Assembly: GCA_025056965.1 (NCBI GenBank)
Contig: JANWVF010000107.1
Coordinates: 1 to 64,000 of the forward strand
Reading direction: 5' to 3'
DNA from: Thermoflexales bacterium
GTDB lineage: Bacteria > Chloroflexota > Anaerolineae > J036 > Brachytrichaceae
DNA length: 64,000 nt
In this document: in pieces, positions 44,921-53,455 of the stretch
Layout: every line of letters starts with the position of its first letter
How positions within the stretch are numbered: position 1 is the stretch's first letter
The notes under the pieces: model-generated
Databases searched by the model: none
Seen by the model: only the letters and a program-made list of their open reading frames with translations
Told to the model about the DNA's origin: nothing
Position numbers and translations under genes: made by a program

Positions 44921-46507
44921 CTACGCCACCAACAATGCGTATTCCATTGAGTCGGCCAACGCTTGCCATGAGGCATCTACGATGTTGGACGAGCAGCCGA
45001 CCGTCGTCCACCTGCGATGACCGTTCGTCGAGTCAATCGTCACGCGAGTGGTCGCGCCGGTAGCCTTGTCGCTATCAATGATGCGCACCTTATAGTCCAC
45101 TAGGCGCATCTTCTTCAGCTTAGGATAGTGGGGCAACAGCGCTTTGCGCGTGGCCAAGTCGAGCGCGTTCACCGGTCCATCACCCTCTGCGGCAGTGTGG
45201 GTGATCTCATCGTCTACTTTGATTTTCACCGTGGCCTCGGCCAAGACACCACGTCCGTCGCGATGCTCAACGACGACCATGTAATCCAACAGCTCGAACA
45301 GCTTAACGTAGCTGGGCTGGGTGCGGCGCAGCATAAGTTCTAGGCTGGCGTCGGCGCCCTCAAAGAAGAAGCCGCGGCTCTCCATCTCTTTGATGCGTTG
45401 CAGCACCTGCTTCACTTCGGCGCCGTCGGGGTTCAGGCCGAACTCCCTGGCCTTATAAGCGATGTTGCCGCGCCCACTCAGCTCACTGACCAACACGCGT
45501 TTCTGGTTGCCTACGCGCGCCGGATCAATGTGCTGATAGCTCTCTTCCACCTTCAAGATAGCCGCGACATGGATGCCGCCCTTGTGCGCGAAGGCCGCTT
45601 GCCCGACGTAAGGATGACGGATATCGAGCGTGAGGTTAGCGATTTCGAAGACGTAACGCGAGAGTTCGGTCAGGCCGCGCAACTGTTCGTCACTGACGCA
45701 GTCATCGTTCATCTTGAGCTTGAGGTTAGCCAGGGTAGTTACCAAGTCGCAGTTACCGACGCGCTCACCGATGCCGTTAATTGTGCCTTGTACTTGCGTG
45801 CAACCGGCACGCACGGCAGCCAGGGCATTGGCGACGGCCACGCCGGCGTCATTATGCGTGTGAATGCCAAACCTCACCGATGGCCCTGCGCGCCCGCCTT
45901 GCCCTTCATCTCGCTGCAGTTCGGCAATCGTGAACCGCGTGATCTCCTCGATTTCCCACGGCATGCTGCCGCCGTTAGTGTCGCATAGCACCAGCCAGTC
46001 GGCGCCGGCGTCGCGTGCAGCGCGCAACGTAGCCAGCGCGTAGTCCTTATCCAGCTTGAACCCGTCGAAGAAGTGCTCTGCGTCGTGCATCACTTCCTTG
46101 CCGCGCACCTTGAAGAAGGCCACACTATCGCCGATCATCTTGAGGTTTTCTTCCAACGTCGTCTCTAGGACGTGACGGACGTGCAGCGTGCTGGTTTTAG
46201 CGACCAGGGTGACGACCGGCGTGCCCGCATCCAGCAATTGCTGAATCTGTGCGTCTTGCTCAATGGGCGTGTTGGCCTTGCGCGTGCTGCCGAACGCGGC
46301 CAGCCGGGCATGTTTGAAGCCGAGCGTCCGCGCGCGCGCAAAGAACTCAGCGTCCTTTGGATTGCTGCCGGGCCAGCCGCCCTCGATGTAGTGCATGCCG
46401 AATTCGTCCAGCCGCCGCGCGATGCGCAGTTTGTCCTCGACAGATAGGTTGACGCCCTCGCCCTGTGTGCCATCTCGCAGCGTGGTGTCGTAAAGCATCG
46501 TCGTCAT
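44921..46507 (-). CDS. cimA: Citramalate synthase
   Basis: 528 residues. CimA condenses pyruvate with acetyl-CoA to (R)-citramalate, the threonine-independent entry to isoleucine. It has the DRE-TIM barrel start Y-D-T-T-L-R-D-G-T-Q-G-E-G, the H-x-H metal site in G-I-H-T-H-N-D-A-G-V-A-V-A-N and a LeuA-type allosteric domain (about 370-528). The T-Q-G-E-G variant (LeuA has E-Q-S-P-G) and G-G-W-P-G-S-N-P-K are typical of CimA rather than LeuA. LeuC, LeuD and LeuB would complete the pathway to 2-oxobutyrate; the first two are encoded just upstream. Expression is apparently controlled by an isoleucine-codon leader. AGGAGAG precedes the ATG. Confidence 0.94.
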   Translation of the reverse strand: MTTMLYDTTLRDGTQGEGVNLSVEDKLRIARRLDEFGMHYIEGGWPGSNPKDAEFFARARTLGFKHARLAAFGSTRKANTPIEQDAQIQQLLDAGTPVVTLVAKTSTLHVRHVLETTLEENLKMIGDSVAFFKVRGKEVMHDAEHFFDGFKLDKDYALATLRAARDAGADWLVLCDTNGGSMPWEIEEITRFTIAELQRDEGQGGRAGPSVRFGIHTHNDAGVAVANALAAVRAGCTQVQGTINGIGERVGNCDLVTTLANLKLKMNDDCVSDEQLRGLTELSRYVFEIANLTLDIRHPYVGQAAFAHKGGIHVAAILKVEESYQHIDPARVGNQKRVLVSELSGRGNIAYKAREFGLNPDGAEVKQVLQRIKEMESRGFFFEGADASLELMLRRTQPSYVKLFELLDYMVVVEHRDGRGVLAEATVKIKVDDEITHTAAEGDGPVNALDLATRKALLPHYPKLKKMRLVDYKVRIIDSDKATGATTRVTIDSTNGHRRWTTVGCSSNIVDASWQALADSMEYALLVA

Positions 46508-46561
46508 AGCACCGGTCTCTCCTTTGATTCATTTGACTGATTATTCGTTGTGGTCGTGGCT

Positions 46562-46599
46562 CAAAATGAACAGAGCCTTCCGGGTTGCGGAAGGCTCTG
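46562..46599 (-). terminator. Attenuator terminator of cimA
   Basis: On the minus strand CAGAGCCTTCCG pairs perfectly with CGGAAGGCTCTG (plus-strand 46588-46599 and 46571-46582) and is followed by TTCATTTT. It lies between the Ile-rich leader peptide and the cimA start, as in amino-acid attenuators. Its 5' arm can alternatively pair with GGTAGGC at the leader stop codon (46632-46638). Confidence 0.8.
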
Positions 46600-46633
46600 C
46601 GATTCGTGTGAGTGACAGATGTGATCAGCTCGC

Positions 46634-46726
46634 CTACCTCGACCCGTGCTTACGATTCGCGCCCCGAATAATCGAAACGCGAATCGAGATAATCGCAATG
46701 GTCTGCGCAGCGACCGAGCACATCAT
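46634..46726 (-). CDS. Isoleucine-rich leader peptide of cimA
   Basis: A 30-residue ORF starting M-M-C-S and containing T-I-A-I-I-S-I-R-V-S-I-I-R-G: seven Ile codons in thirteen. It lies between a near-consensus promoter and an intrinsic terminator in front of cimA, so ribosome stalling at Ile codons when Ile-tRNA is scarce would favour antitermination. A perfect CGATTCGCG/CGCGAATCG hairpin spans the Ile codons and could serve as the competing 1:2 stem. The predicted transcription start is only a few bases before the ATG, and no Shine-Dalgarno site is visible, so the mRNA would be leaderless or nearly so. Confidence 0.75.
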   Translation of the reverse strand: MMCSVAAQTIAIISIRVSIIRGANRKHGSR

Positions 46727-46736
46727 TCCAAGTAAA

Positions 46737-46764
46737 AGTCTAACCGTCCGCAGGAAGTTGTCAA
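46737..46764 (-). promoter_or_regulatory. Promoter of the cimA leader
   Basis: On the minus strand TTGACA (46759-46764), 16-base spacer, TAGACT (46737-46742). The -35 overlaps the stop codon of the small membrane protein gene, so cimA is a separate unit at the end of the leu region. Confidence 0.72.
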
Positions 46765-47000
46765 CCGTCTGATGACTTCTCCTCTTCTTGGGCTTTCTGC
46801 TGTTTCTGCTTCTCTGACATGTGTTCGCCAGCGTTGGCGCCGATCGCCAGCAGAAGCCCGACCAGGATGGCGAACAAGGCATAGCTCAGCGGCATGTCTT
46901 GCACGGCAGCGTCGCCGAAGATGATGCCGATCAGCAGCAGGATCATGCCCGACAAACCGAGCAACACGCCAAAGAGTCGCAAGAAGATCATTTGCTTCAA
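46761..47000 (-). CDS. Small two-helix membrane protein
   Basis: 79 residues: two hydrophobic helices (about 5-27 and 38-56) and a charged tail rich in Lys, Gln and Glu. It overlaps the nucleotidyltransferase gene by 4 bases (ATGA), so it is coupled to that pair. No family recognised; function unknown. Confidence 0.6.
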   Translation of the reverse strand: MKQMIFLRLFGVLLGLSGMILLLIGIIFGDAAVQDMPLSYALFAILVGLLLAIGANAGEHMSEKQKQQKAQEEEKSSDG

Positions 47001-47566
47001 CCGGCTGAGTTGGTGTGCGTCCTGTCCGCGGCAACCATGGCCTCTAGCGCTGCGAAGTTGCGCCGGAAGCGTTCCGGGTTGCGCTTCAGACTCTCGCGCT
47101 CCACGCGCGGCATGATGTTGTTGAAGGCTTGGCGCAGCTCGTCCATCTCGATTTGGCCGGATTGCAACAGCGCCAGCACGTCCTGAAAGTCACCCTCACG
47201 CCCGCGCTCGATCTTGCTGAGCGCAGTGCTATATAGGTCGAAGTGGAATACGTCCACCTGGCCGAAGCGCCCGACGTGCTTGGCGCGTTCCTTCCATCCC
47301 GGCGGCAACGGGATGAAGTCGCCCGGCGAGGCCTGCTCGACGTTGATCTGTAGCTCTTCTTTCAGCCGCCGCACAACTTGCGCAAACTCAGCCTCGTGTT
47401 CGTCGGCCACTTCGTAATGAATATCAATGTCCAGCGATTGGTCGCGCAGCCCTTCGTATACCAGCGTCGTCCCACCGACGAGATACACGCGCGCCGGATG
47501 GCGAAACTCGATGCCAAGCCTCACCAAGAAGTAATGCACGCGCAGGCGATCTATCGGTGGGCGCAT
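46997..47566 (-). CDS. Nucleotidyltransferase-fold protein (DUF6036-like)
   Basis: 189 residues. The N-terminal third has Y-L-V-G-G-T-T-L-V-Y-E-G-L-R-D and S-L-D-I-D-I, the G-G and D-x-D metal-binding pattern of minimal nucleotidyltransferases such as DUF6036 and AbiEii-type proteins; a possible third carboxylate is in V-D-V-F-H-F-D. Such proteins are often the enzyme half of toxin-antitoxin-like pairs. It follows the hypothetical gene by 6 bases, which makes that gene the natural partner (inference). Confidence 0.7.
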   Translation of the reverse strand: MRPPIDRLRVHYFLVRLGIEFRHPARVYLVGGTTLVYEGLRDQSLDIDIHYEVADEHEAEFAQVVRRLKEELQINVEQASPGDFIPLPPGWKERAKHVGRFGQVDVFHFDLYSTALSKIERGREGDFQDVLALLQSGQIEMDELRQAFNNIMPRVERESLKRNPERFRRNFAALEAMVAADRTHTNSAG

Positions 47567-47572
47567 GTCGGT

Positions 47573-48145
47573 TCAGTTCGGTGAGCCGCGCTCGCTACTT
47601 GACTGCGGAGTGGCCGGCATAAGGAAGTCGGGCGTCGCGCACGGCTGCTCGCACAGCAGGTCCACGATCTGGTCGTAGGACGACCAGTCGTTGTAGGCGC
47701 TGCGCTCGGTCAGCGCGCGCAGGCCTAGCTCGCCGAACATTGCGTCGGCCGGTGGCAGACCCATCTCTTCGGTGAAGCGCTCCGGGATCAAGGGGGTCTC
47801 GCCGAAGTGCATCCTTAGGCGCGTGCGCCACATGCGTTGCAGGTACATCGCGGCTAAGTAGTGCTTTCTCATCTCGGCGCGGACGGCCTCGGGTAAGACC
47901 AGCGTCGCTTTGCCCTCAATGAGCGCCGCCGTCCGATCGGCCAGCGTGGGATGTGCCAGCAGCAGCGCAGCCAGTGCGAAGCGCAGCCGCGCGTCCGGCG
48001 ACGCCGACAGGCCGGCGATCAGCTCATCGTCATCGAGCGGGCGCTCGTCGCCGCGCGGCGTCGGCGCAAGATAGCACAGGCCGCGCGCATGCAGGGCGGC
48101 GACGAGCTCCTCACGGCTGGCATGCGGATAGGTAAGCGTATCCAC
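47573..48145 (-). CDS. Uncharacterised protein paired with a nucleotidyltransferase
   Basis: 190 residues, mostly helical and acidic at the start (D-E-R-P-L-D-D-D-E-L), without a recognisable domain. An A-L-A-A-L-L-L-A-H-P-T-L-A-D-R-T-A-A-L motif near residue 60 resembles the helical partner proteins that often accompany orphan nucleotidyltransferases. It probably forms a module with the next gene; antitoxin or specificity role is a guess from context. Confidence 0.5.
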   Translation of the reverse strand: MDTLTYPHASREELVAALHARGLCYLAPTPRGDERPLDDDELIAGLSASPDARLRFALAALLLAHPTLADRTAALIEGKATLVLPEAVRAEMRKHYLAAMYLQRMWRTRLRMHFGETPLIPERFTEEMGLPPADAMFGELGLRALTERSAYNDWSSYDQIVDLLCEQPCATPDFLMPATPQSSSERGSPN

Positions 48146-48210
48146 CCTCGTCTAGGCCGATTATCCACCCGAAGTCGGCCGGGCGATCTGACCATCTGAA
48201 CGGTTGAGCT

Positions 48211-48801
48211 TTACTTCCGATTGGACGCCTCGAAGGCCAGGATTTTGTCGGTCATGCTCAACACGTAGCCGATCTCGTCCACACCGTTCAGCAGACACGT
48301 CTTGCTGAATGGGTCTATCGGGAAGATGACGGCGCGCCCGTCAGGCAGGGTGAGCGTCTGCGCGGCGAGGTCAATCGCCACTTCGGCGTCGGGATCCTCT
48401 TGGCATAGGCTGAAAAGTTGCCGGTGCGTGAGCTTATCCACGACCACCGGCAGTAAGCTGTTCTTCAGCGCGTTGTTTCTGAAGATATCGGCGAATGACG
48501 TGCTGATGACGGCGCGAAAGCCGTAGCCCGTCAATGCCCAGGGCGCATGTTCGCGCGAAGAGCCGCAGCCGAAGTTATCGCCCGCCAGCAATATTTGCCG
48601 GCCTTTCATCTCAGGTCGGTTCAACACGAAGTCTGGCTTCGGCCTGCCTTCGGCGTCGTAGCGCCAGTCGGCGAAGAGGTTGTCGCCCAAGCCGGCCTTG
48701 TCAGTTACCTTTAGGAAGCGCGCCGGGATAATCTGGTCGGTGTCCACGTTATCCACCGGCAGCGGGACAATTTTGCTGGTCAACGTGGTAAAGCGAGTCA
48801 T
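48211..48801 (-). CDS. leuD: 3-isopropylmalate dehydratase small subunit
   Basis: 196 residues, the longer bacterial LeuD. It pairs with LeuC to isomerise 2-isopropylmalate to 3-isopropylmalate (and citramalate to methylmalate). [30 protein letters not shown] and F-A-D-I-F-R-N-N-A are diagnostic. It is separated from leuC by a toxin-antitoxin pair, an unusual arrangement for two subunits of one enzyme. Confidence 0.96.
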   Translation of the reverse strand: MTRFTTLTSKIVPLPVDNVDTDQIIPARFLKVTDKAGLGDNLFADWRYDAEGRPKPDFVLNRPEMKGRQILLAGDNFGCGSSREHAPWALTGYGFRAVISTSFADIFRNNALKNSLLPVVVDKLTHRQLFSLCQEDPDAEVAIDLAAQTLTLPDGRAVIFPIDPFSKTCLLNGVDEIGYVLSMTDKILAFEASNRK

Positions 48802-48804
48802 AGC

Positions 48805-49131
48805 TTATTCAGTTTCTGATTGGGTCACGTGCGCGGGAAGTGGCACGCACTCCGGCGCGATGCGCTGCAGGAAGTCAGGATCGGTCAGGTGGTAGTCCAG
48901 CACGTCCACACGAAAGGGGAGGTCGGAGTCCTCGAAGTCTGCGCAGAGTGCGGCGAAACGCAGAGGAGCAATTGGCCCACCTTCGCGCAGCAGCAGGTCG
49001 AGATCGGAGTGTGGTTTAGCCTGCTTGCCCGCGCGCGAGCCGAAGACGTAAGCCTGGGCATCGGGCGCATGACGACGCAGAATCCGGAGCACAATGCGCA
49101 GATGCGCCGGGTCGAGATGGATAGGGGTCAT
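48805..49131 (-). CDS. mntA: MNT-family nucleotidyltransferase antitoxin (MntA-like)
   Basis: 108 residues. The motif G31-S-R-A-G-K-Q-A-K-P-H-S-D43-L-D45 is exactly GSx10DxD, the signature of MntA, and V-D-V-L-D near residue 75 supplies the third carboxylate. MntA neutralises HepT by AMPylating a tyrosine. Its start overlaps the hepT-like stop by 4 bases, and it ends 3 bases before leuD. Confidence 0.88.
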   Translation of the reverse strand: MTPIHLDPAHLRIVLRILRRHAPDAQAYVFGSRAGKQAKPHSDLDLLLREGGPIAPLRFAALCADFEDSDLPFRVDVLDYHLTDPDFLQRIAPECVPLPAHVTQSETE

Positions 49132-49544
49132 CCTATTTGGCTCTCCAGACGCACCAGCAAGAACCGCGCGTCGTCCAGAAACTGTGGGACGACCTCAAAC
49201 ACCTGGGCCGCCACCGGTTCGCTGTACACATGGCTCGTCAGATTGCGCCGCTGCAGATAGAGCAGCCAGGCCTGGGCATCGCGCAGCAGCCCCTGCTCGT
49301 AGCCGAGCCGGAAGAGCTGGCGATTCGTCAAGCGATCAACCGGCTCTAGGCCATACTCCTCTAAGTAGCGCTTGAGCGTCTTCCAGGCCACCTCGAAAGT
49401 GAATTCGAAGCGCTGAATGACCGCATCGCGCAGCATAACCTGCACCTCAGGCGGGGCATGGTTCGTTAATTCGCGCCGATAGATGGCCAGGGCTTCGTCC
49501 AATGCACCGATCGTGCGTCGCAGGTTGCTCAGGTCTAATCCCAT
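49128..49544 (-). CDS. hepT: HEPN toxin (HepT-like, HI0074 family)
   Basis: 138 residues, all helical, with F-E-F-T-F-E-V-A-W-K-T-L-K typical of the HI0074-like nucleotidyltransferase substrate-binding/HEPN group. R100-N-L-T-S-H105-V-Y107 is exactly the Rx4HxY motif: Arg and His form the RNase site and Tyr is the residue AMPylated by MntA. Both toxin and antidote motifs are intact. It lies between leuC (9 bases) and mntA (overlapping), within the amino-acid operon. Confidence 0.86.
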   Translation of the reverse strand: MGLDLSNLRRTIGALDEALAIYRRELTNHAPPEVQVMLRDAVIQRFEFTFEVAWKTLKRYLEEYGLEPVDRLTNRQLFRLGYEQGLLRDAQAWLLYLQRRNLTSHVYSEPVAAQVFEVVPQFLDDARFLLVRLESQIG

Positions 49545-49553
49545 GCCAAGCAG

Positions 49554-50972
49554 TCACTGCATCAGCGTTCGCGCGTCGGTGATGACGCCGGTGACCGCGC
49601 TGGCGGCAGCGGTGAGCGGCGAGGCGAGGAAGGTGCGTCCGCCCTTGCCCTGGCGGCCCTCGAAATTGCGGTTGCTGGTGCTGATGGCGTACTGGCCGGG
49701 TGCAAGCTGGTCGCCGTTCATGGCGATGCACATGCTGCAGCCGGGCTCGCGCCATTCTGCGCCAGCCTCCAAGAAGATCTCGTGTAACCCTTCGCGTTCG
49801 GCTTGCTTTTTCACCTGCGCGCTGCCAGGCACGACCATGACGCGTACGCCCTCTTTCACTTTGCGCCCTTTCAGGATTTTAGCCGCCTCGCGCAGGTCAC
49901 TGATGCGCGAGTTGGTGCAGCTGCCGATGAACACCACGTCCACAGGGTGACCGAGCAAAGGCTGGTTGGGTTTGAGGTCCATGTAGGCCAACGCCTTCTG
50001 GAGCGCGGCTTTCTGCGCCGGATCGCCGATCCGGTCGGGATCGGGCACGCGGCCAGTGATCGGCATGCCCATGCCGGGGTTGGTGCCGTAGGTGATCATC
50101 GGCTCTAGGGCGCCAGCGTCGAGCGAGATTTCGGCGTCATAGGTTGCGCCTTCGTCCGTGGGCAAGGTGCACCAGTAGGCCAGCGCGCGATCCCAGTCTT
50201 CGCCTTTGGGAGCGAATTCGCGGCCGGCCATCCACTCGAAGGTCGTGTCGTCGGGCGCGATCATGCCGGCGCGGCTGCCGCCCTCGATGCTCATGTTGCA
50301 GATGGTCATTCGCTCTTCCATCGAGAGTCGGCGGATGGCTTCACCGGTGTATTCAAACACATAGCCGGTGCCCACGCCTACGCCGTATTTAGCGATCAGG
50401 CCGAGGATGATGTCTTTGGCGGTGACGCCGGGCCTCAGCGCGCCATCAATGCGCACGTTCATCGTCTTCGGCTTGCGCTGCAACAGGCACTGCGTGGCCA
50501 GCACCATCTCCACCTCGCTGGTGCCGATGCCGAAACCGAGCGCGCCGAATGCGCCATGGGTGGCCGTGTGGCTGTCGCCGCACACGATGGTCATGCCCGG
50601 CTGCGTCAAGCCCAATTCTGGGCCGATCACATGCACGATGCCTTGCTTGTCGGCGCCGGTCTTGATGCCGTAGAGCGTAATGCCGTTCTCGGCGGCGTTG
50701 CGCTCCATCATTTCGATTTGCTTACGCGCCATCTCGTCCACGATCGGCAGGCTGCGATCGTGCGTCGGGATGCCATGGTCGAGCGTAGCGAAAGTGCGGT
50801 CGGGACGGCGCACTTTCAAGCCCCGCCGGCGCAGGCCCTCAAAGGCCTGCGGCGACGTCACTTCGTGCACCAAGTGCAGGTCAATGTAGAGGACGGCCGG
50901 GCTGTCCGGCTCTTGTGCCACAACGTGAGCATCCCAAATCTTTTCAAAGAGCGTTCGAGGTCGGTCGTTCAT
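49554..50972 (-). CDS. leuC: 3-isopropylmalate dehydratase large subunit
   Basis: 472 residues from the ATG at 50972; the in-frame extension to 51110 belongs to the upstream gene's territory. LeuC carries the [4Fe-4S] cluster: [10 protein letters not shown] near residue 350 and the C-S-M-C-I-A-M-N motif near 413 provide the cluster cysteines. [11 protein letters not shown] and [11 protein letters not shown] are further family signatures. Confidence 0.96.
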   Translation of the reverse strand: MNDRPRTLFEKIWDAHVVAQEPDSPAVLYIDLHLVHEVTSPQAFEGLRRRGLKVRRPDRTFATLDHGIPTHDRSLPIVDEMARKQIEMMERNAAENGITLYGIKTGADKQGIVHVIGPELGLTQPGMTIVCGDSHTATHGAFGALGFGIGTSEVEMVLATQCLLQRKPKTMNVRIDGALRPGVTAKDIILGLIAKYGVGVGTGYVFEYTGEAIRRLSMEERMTICNMSIEGGSRAGMIAPDDTTFEWMAGREFAPKGEDWDRALAYWCTLPTDEGATYDAEISLDAGALEPMITYGTNPGMGMPITGRVPDPDRIGDPAQKAALQKALAYMDLKPNQPLLGHPVDVVFIGSCTNSRISDLREAAKILKGRKVKEGVRVMVVPGSAQVKKQAEREGLHEIFLEAGAEWREPGCSMCIAMNGDQLAPGQYAISTSNRNFEGRQGKGGRTFLASPLTAAASAVTGVITDARTLMQ

Positions 50973-50986
50973 AGGCAATCGCGATT

Positions 50987-51667
50987 CTACGGAATTGGTG
51001 AAGTCACACAAGATGAGCTGTCTGACAGGCGTGCCCGATGCGCCTGCACGGCCGCTTCGATCCCTAGCCGCGGGCTGCTCAAGACGGGGCAAGGGAGTTG
51101 GCTGCACCACGGCTCAGCGACGGCCATGCTGGCCTGCGCCAGGACGATCACGTCGAAATGGTCATGCGCACAGGCTTCGGCCAGACGCGCGGCGATCTCG
51201 CGGGCGTAACCGTCCGCGTCTCCGCGCGCCATAAACGACCAGGCCGACGGGATGAACAGAGTGACGGTCTCGACCGGCTTGCCGGCCTGCCGCGCGACTT
51301 CGTGAATCAACGCCTGCGTCGGCGCGAGGGTGCTTTGTAAGGTGGCCGCGATGCCGATGCGTCGGCCAAGCATCACGGCGCGTTCGGCCATCGGCCGATC
51401 CACGCGCATCACGCGGTCGCCGGTCTGCTCGGCTAGCCCGCCGATGGAGGAGCAGGTGCACAGCACGAGTGACGATTGATGGAGGATCGGCGTGAGCACC
51501 GTGCGCACGCGTTCGATGACCGCCGGCGTCACCGTCCCGGCGTCGCGCACCGCGTGCAAGATGGCCTCGTCCACGACGTGCTGCACAGGTACGTCCGGCG
51601 CGATCTGTTTGAGCAGCGTATCGAACAGGGCGACGTTAGAGGCCGCAGTGTGAAAGAGGGTGAGCAT
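50987..51667 (-). CDS. Asp/Glu/hydantoin racemase-like protein
   Basis: 226 residues from the ATG at 51667. Two Rossmann-like halves, each ending in an active-site loop: [11 protein letters not shown] near residue 80 (catalytic Cys candidate) and [10 protein letters not shown] near residue 186, where the second Cys of true two-cysteine racemases is replaced by Ala. It may therefore be a decarboxylase or isomerase rather than a racemase. It sits 15 bases upstream of leuC in the leu operon; a link to that pathway is not evident. Confidence 0.75.
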   Translation of the reverse strand: MLTLFHTAASNVALFDTLLKQIAPDVPVQHVVDEAILHAVRDAGTVTPAVIERVRTVLTPILHQSSLVLCTCSSIGGLAEQTGDRVMRVDRPMAERAVMLGRRIGIAATLQSTLAPTQALIHEVARQAGKPVETVTLFIPSAWSFMARGDADGYAREIAARLAEACAHDHFDVIVLAQASMAVAEPWCSQLPCPVLSSPRLGIEAAVQAHRARLSDSSSCVTSPIP

Positions 51668-51832
51668 GCGACTTTCACCGGGGACAATTTGAAACCGCTG
51701 ACGAGTGCCGCTCGCCCGAGTCGTAGCATCGCGGGCGAACGCGATGCAGCGCCGGTATGGCCTCAAGGCCCTCTTGCGCGGTGTGCCGGGTGCGAACGCC
51801 CACTACGTCAAAACGGCCCGTCGTCGCGCGGG

Positions 51833-53422
51833 TCACATGGTTACGGCGGCCGGCTTACGCGCCGCGCGCGTGCGTTGCAGGCCGCGATTCACCGCGGCCA
51901 GATACGCCTTGCCGCTGGCGACGAGGGTGTCGGTGTCGGCGCTGCGCCCGCTGAAGATGTACTTCTTGCCTTCGCCGTCGCTCATCTCGACGCGGATGGT
52001 GACGTTGGCAATGGCGTCAATCCCTTCGGTTACGGCGTGCACGTGGAACTCCACCAGCTTGGCATCGGCGCCGGTGATGCGATTGATGCAGTTGCACACG
52101 GCATTGACCGGGCCGTTGCCGAGCGCGGCGTCCTCGTGCGGCTCGCCGTTCTGGTCAATCAGGCGCACGCTGGCGACCGGTGTGTTGCCGGTGCCGGTGG
52201 CGACATGGAGTTCATCCAACTTGAACAAGTCGTTGCCGAGGCTCTCGAACTGGTCGGTGAGCAGCGCCTCGATGTCGGCATCGCTGACGACTTTCTTCTT
52301 ATCGCACAGCGCCTTGAATCGCTCGAAGGCCTTATCGAGCTCGTCGCGGCTCAGCTCGTAACCCATCTGCCGCAGCCGATCGGCGAAGGCGTGCCGCCCG
52401 CTGTGCTTGCCCAGCACGAGGTTCGTGCTGTTCCAACCCACGTCTTCCGGCCGCATGATTTCGTAGGTCAGCGGGTTCTTCAACATGCCGTCCTGATGGA
52501 TGCCGGCCTCATGCGCGAAGGCGTTTGCGCCAACGATGGCTTTGTTGGGCTGCACGGGGATCGAGGTCAAGCTGCTCACCATCTTGCTGGTGCGCACCAG
52601 TTGCGTCGTGTCTATGTTGGTGTAAAGCCCGCCGAAGAACTGCGGCCGGGTCTTGAGCGCCATGACGACTTCCTCCAGGCTGGTGTTGCCCGCGCGTTCG
52701 CCGATGCCGTTGATGGTGACCTCAGCCTGCCGCGCGCCGGCCTTGATGCCGGCCAGCGTGTTCGCCGTCGCCATGCCGAGGTCGTTGTGGCAGTGCACGC
52801 TGACGATCACCTTGCCTTCCTTGATGCCCGGCACGTTGTTCACGATGCCCTCGATCAGCTGGCCGTATTCCTGCGGCGTGCAGTAGCCCACCGTATCCGG
52901 GATGTTCAGCGTAGTCGCGCCGGCCTGAACGGCGACGCTCAGCACCTGCCACAGGAACTCCGGGTCGCTGCGGCCGGCGTCCTCCGGTGAGAACTCCACG
53001 TCGTCGCAGAAGCTCTTGGCATACGAGACGAACTCGCCGACCTGCTCGATGCAGTCGTTGCGGGTAATCCTCAGCTTATATTGCAGGTGGATGTCGCTGG
53101 TGGCCAAGAAGGTGTGGATGCGCGGCCGCTTCGCCCACTGCACGGCGGCCCATGCCCGCTCGATGTCCTTCTTGGCGCAGCGGGCGAGGCTGGCGATCAC
53201 CGGGGGGTGATCGAGTTGGCCGACTTCTTGCGCGATGCGGCTCACCGCCTCGAAGTCGCCGGGGCTGGCGATGGCGAAGCCGGCCTCGATAATGTCCACG
53301 CCCAACCGAGCGAGCTGGCGCGCGATCTCCAGCTTCTCGGCCAGGTTCAACGTCGCGCCCGGCGATTGCTCGCCGTCGCGCAACGTCGTATCGAAAATCA
53401 GCACGCGATTAGGATCGTTCAT
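51833..53422 (-). CDS. leuA: 2-isopropylmalate synthase
   Basis: 529 residues. LeuA condenses 2-oxoisovalerate with acetyl-CoA, the first committed step to leucine, and is feedback-inhibited by leucine through its C-terminal domain. [13 protein letters not shown] (residues 10-22), the [13 protein letters not shown] metal site and a full regulatory domain (about 395-529, with G-N-G-P-V-N-A-V) are present. AGGAAGGG lies 7 bases upstream of the ATG. Confidence 0.96.
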   Translation of the reverse strand: MNDPNRVLIFDTTLRDGEQSPGATLNLAEKLEIARQLARLGVDIIEAGFAIASPGDFEAVSRIAQEVGQLDHPPVIASLARCAKKDIERAWAAVQWAKRPRIHTFLATSDIHLQYKLRITRNDCIEQVGEFVSYAKSFCDDVEFSPEDAGRSDPEFLWQVLSVAVQAGATTLNIPDTVGYCTPQEYGQLIEGIVNNVPGIKEGKVIVSVHCHNDLGMATANTLAGIKAGARQAEVTINGIGERAGNTSLEEVVMALKTRPQFFGGLYTNIDTTQLVRTSKMVSSLTSIPVQPNKAIVGANAFAHEAGIHQDGMLKNPLTYEIMRPEDVGWNSTNLVLGKHSGRHAFADRLRQMGYELSRDELDKAFERFKALCDKKKVVSDADIEALLTDQFESLGNDLFKLDELHVATGTGNTPVASVRLIDQNGEPHEDAALGNGPVNAVCNCINRITGADAKLVEFHVHAVTEGIDAIANVTIRVEMSDGEGKKYIFSGRSADTDTLVASGKAYLAAVNRGLQRTRAARKPAAVTM

Positions 53423-53455
53423 AGCTTCCCTTCCTTGAATTCTTCGTCAGGTTAC

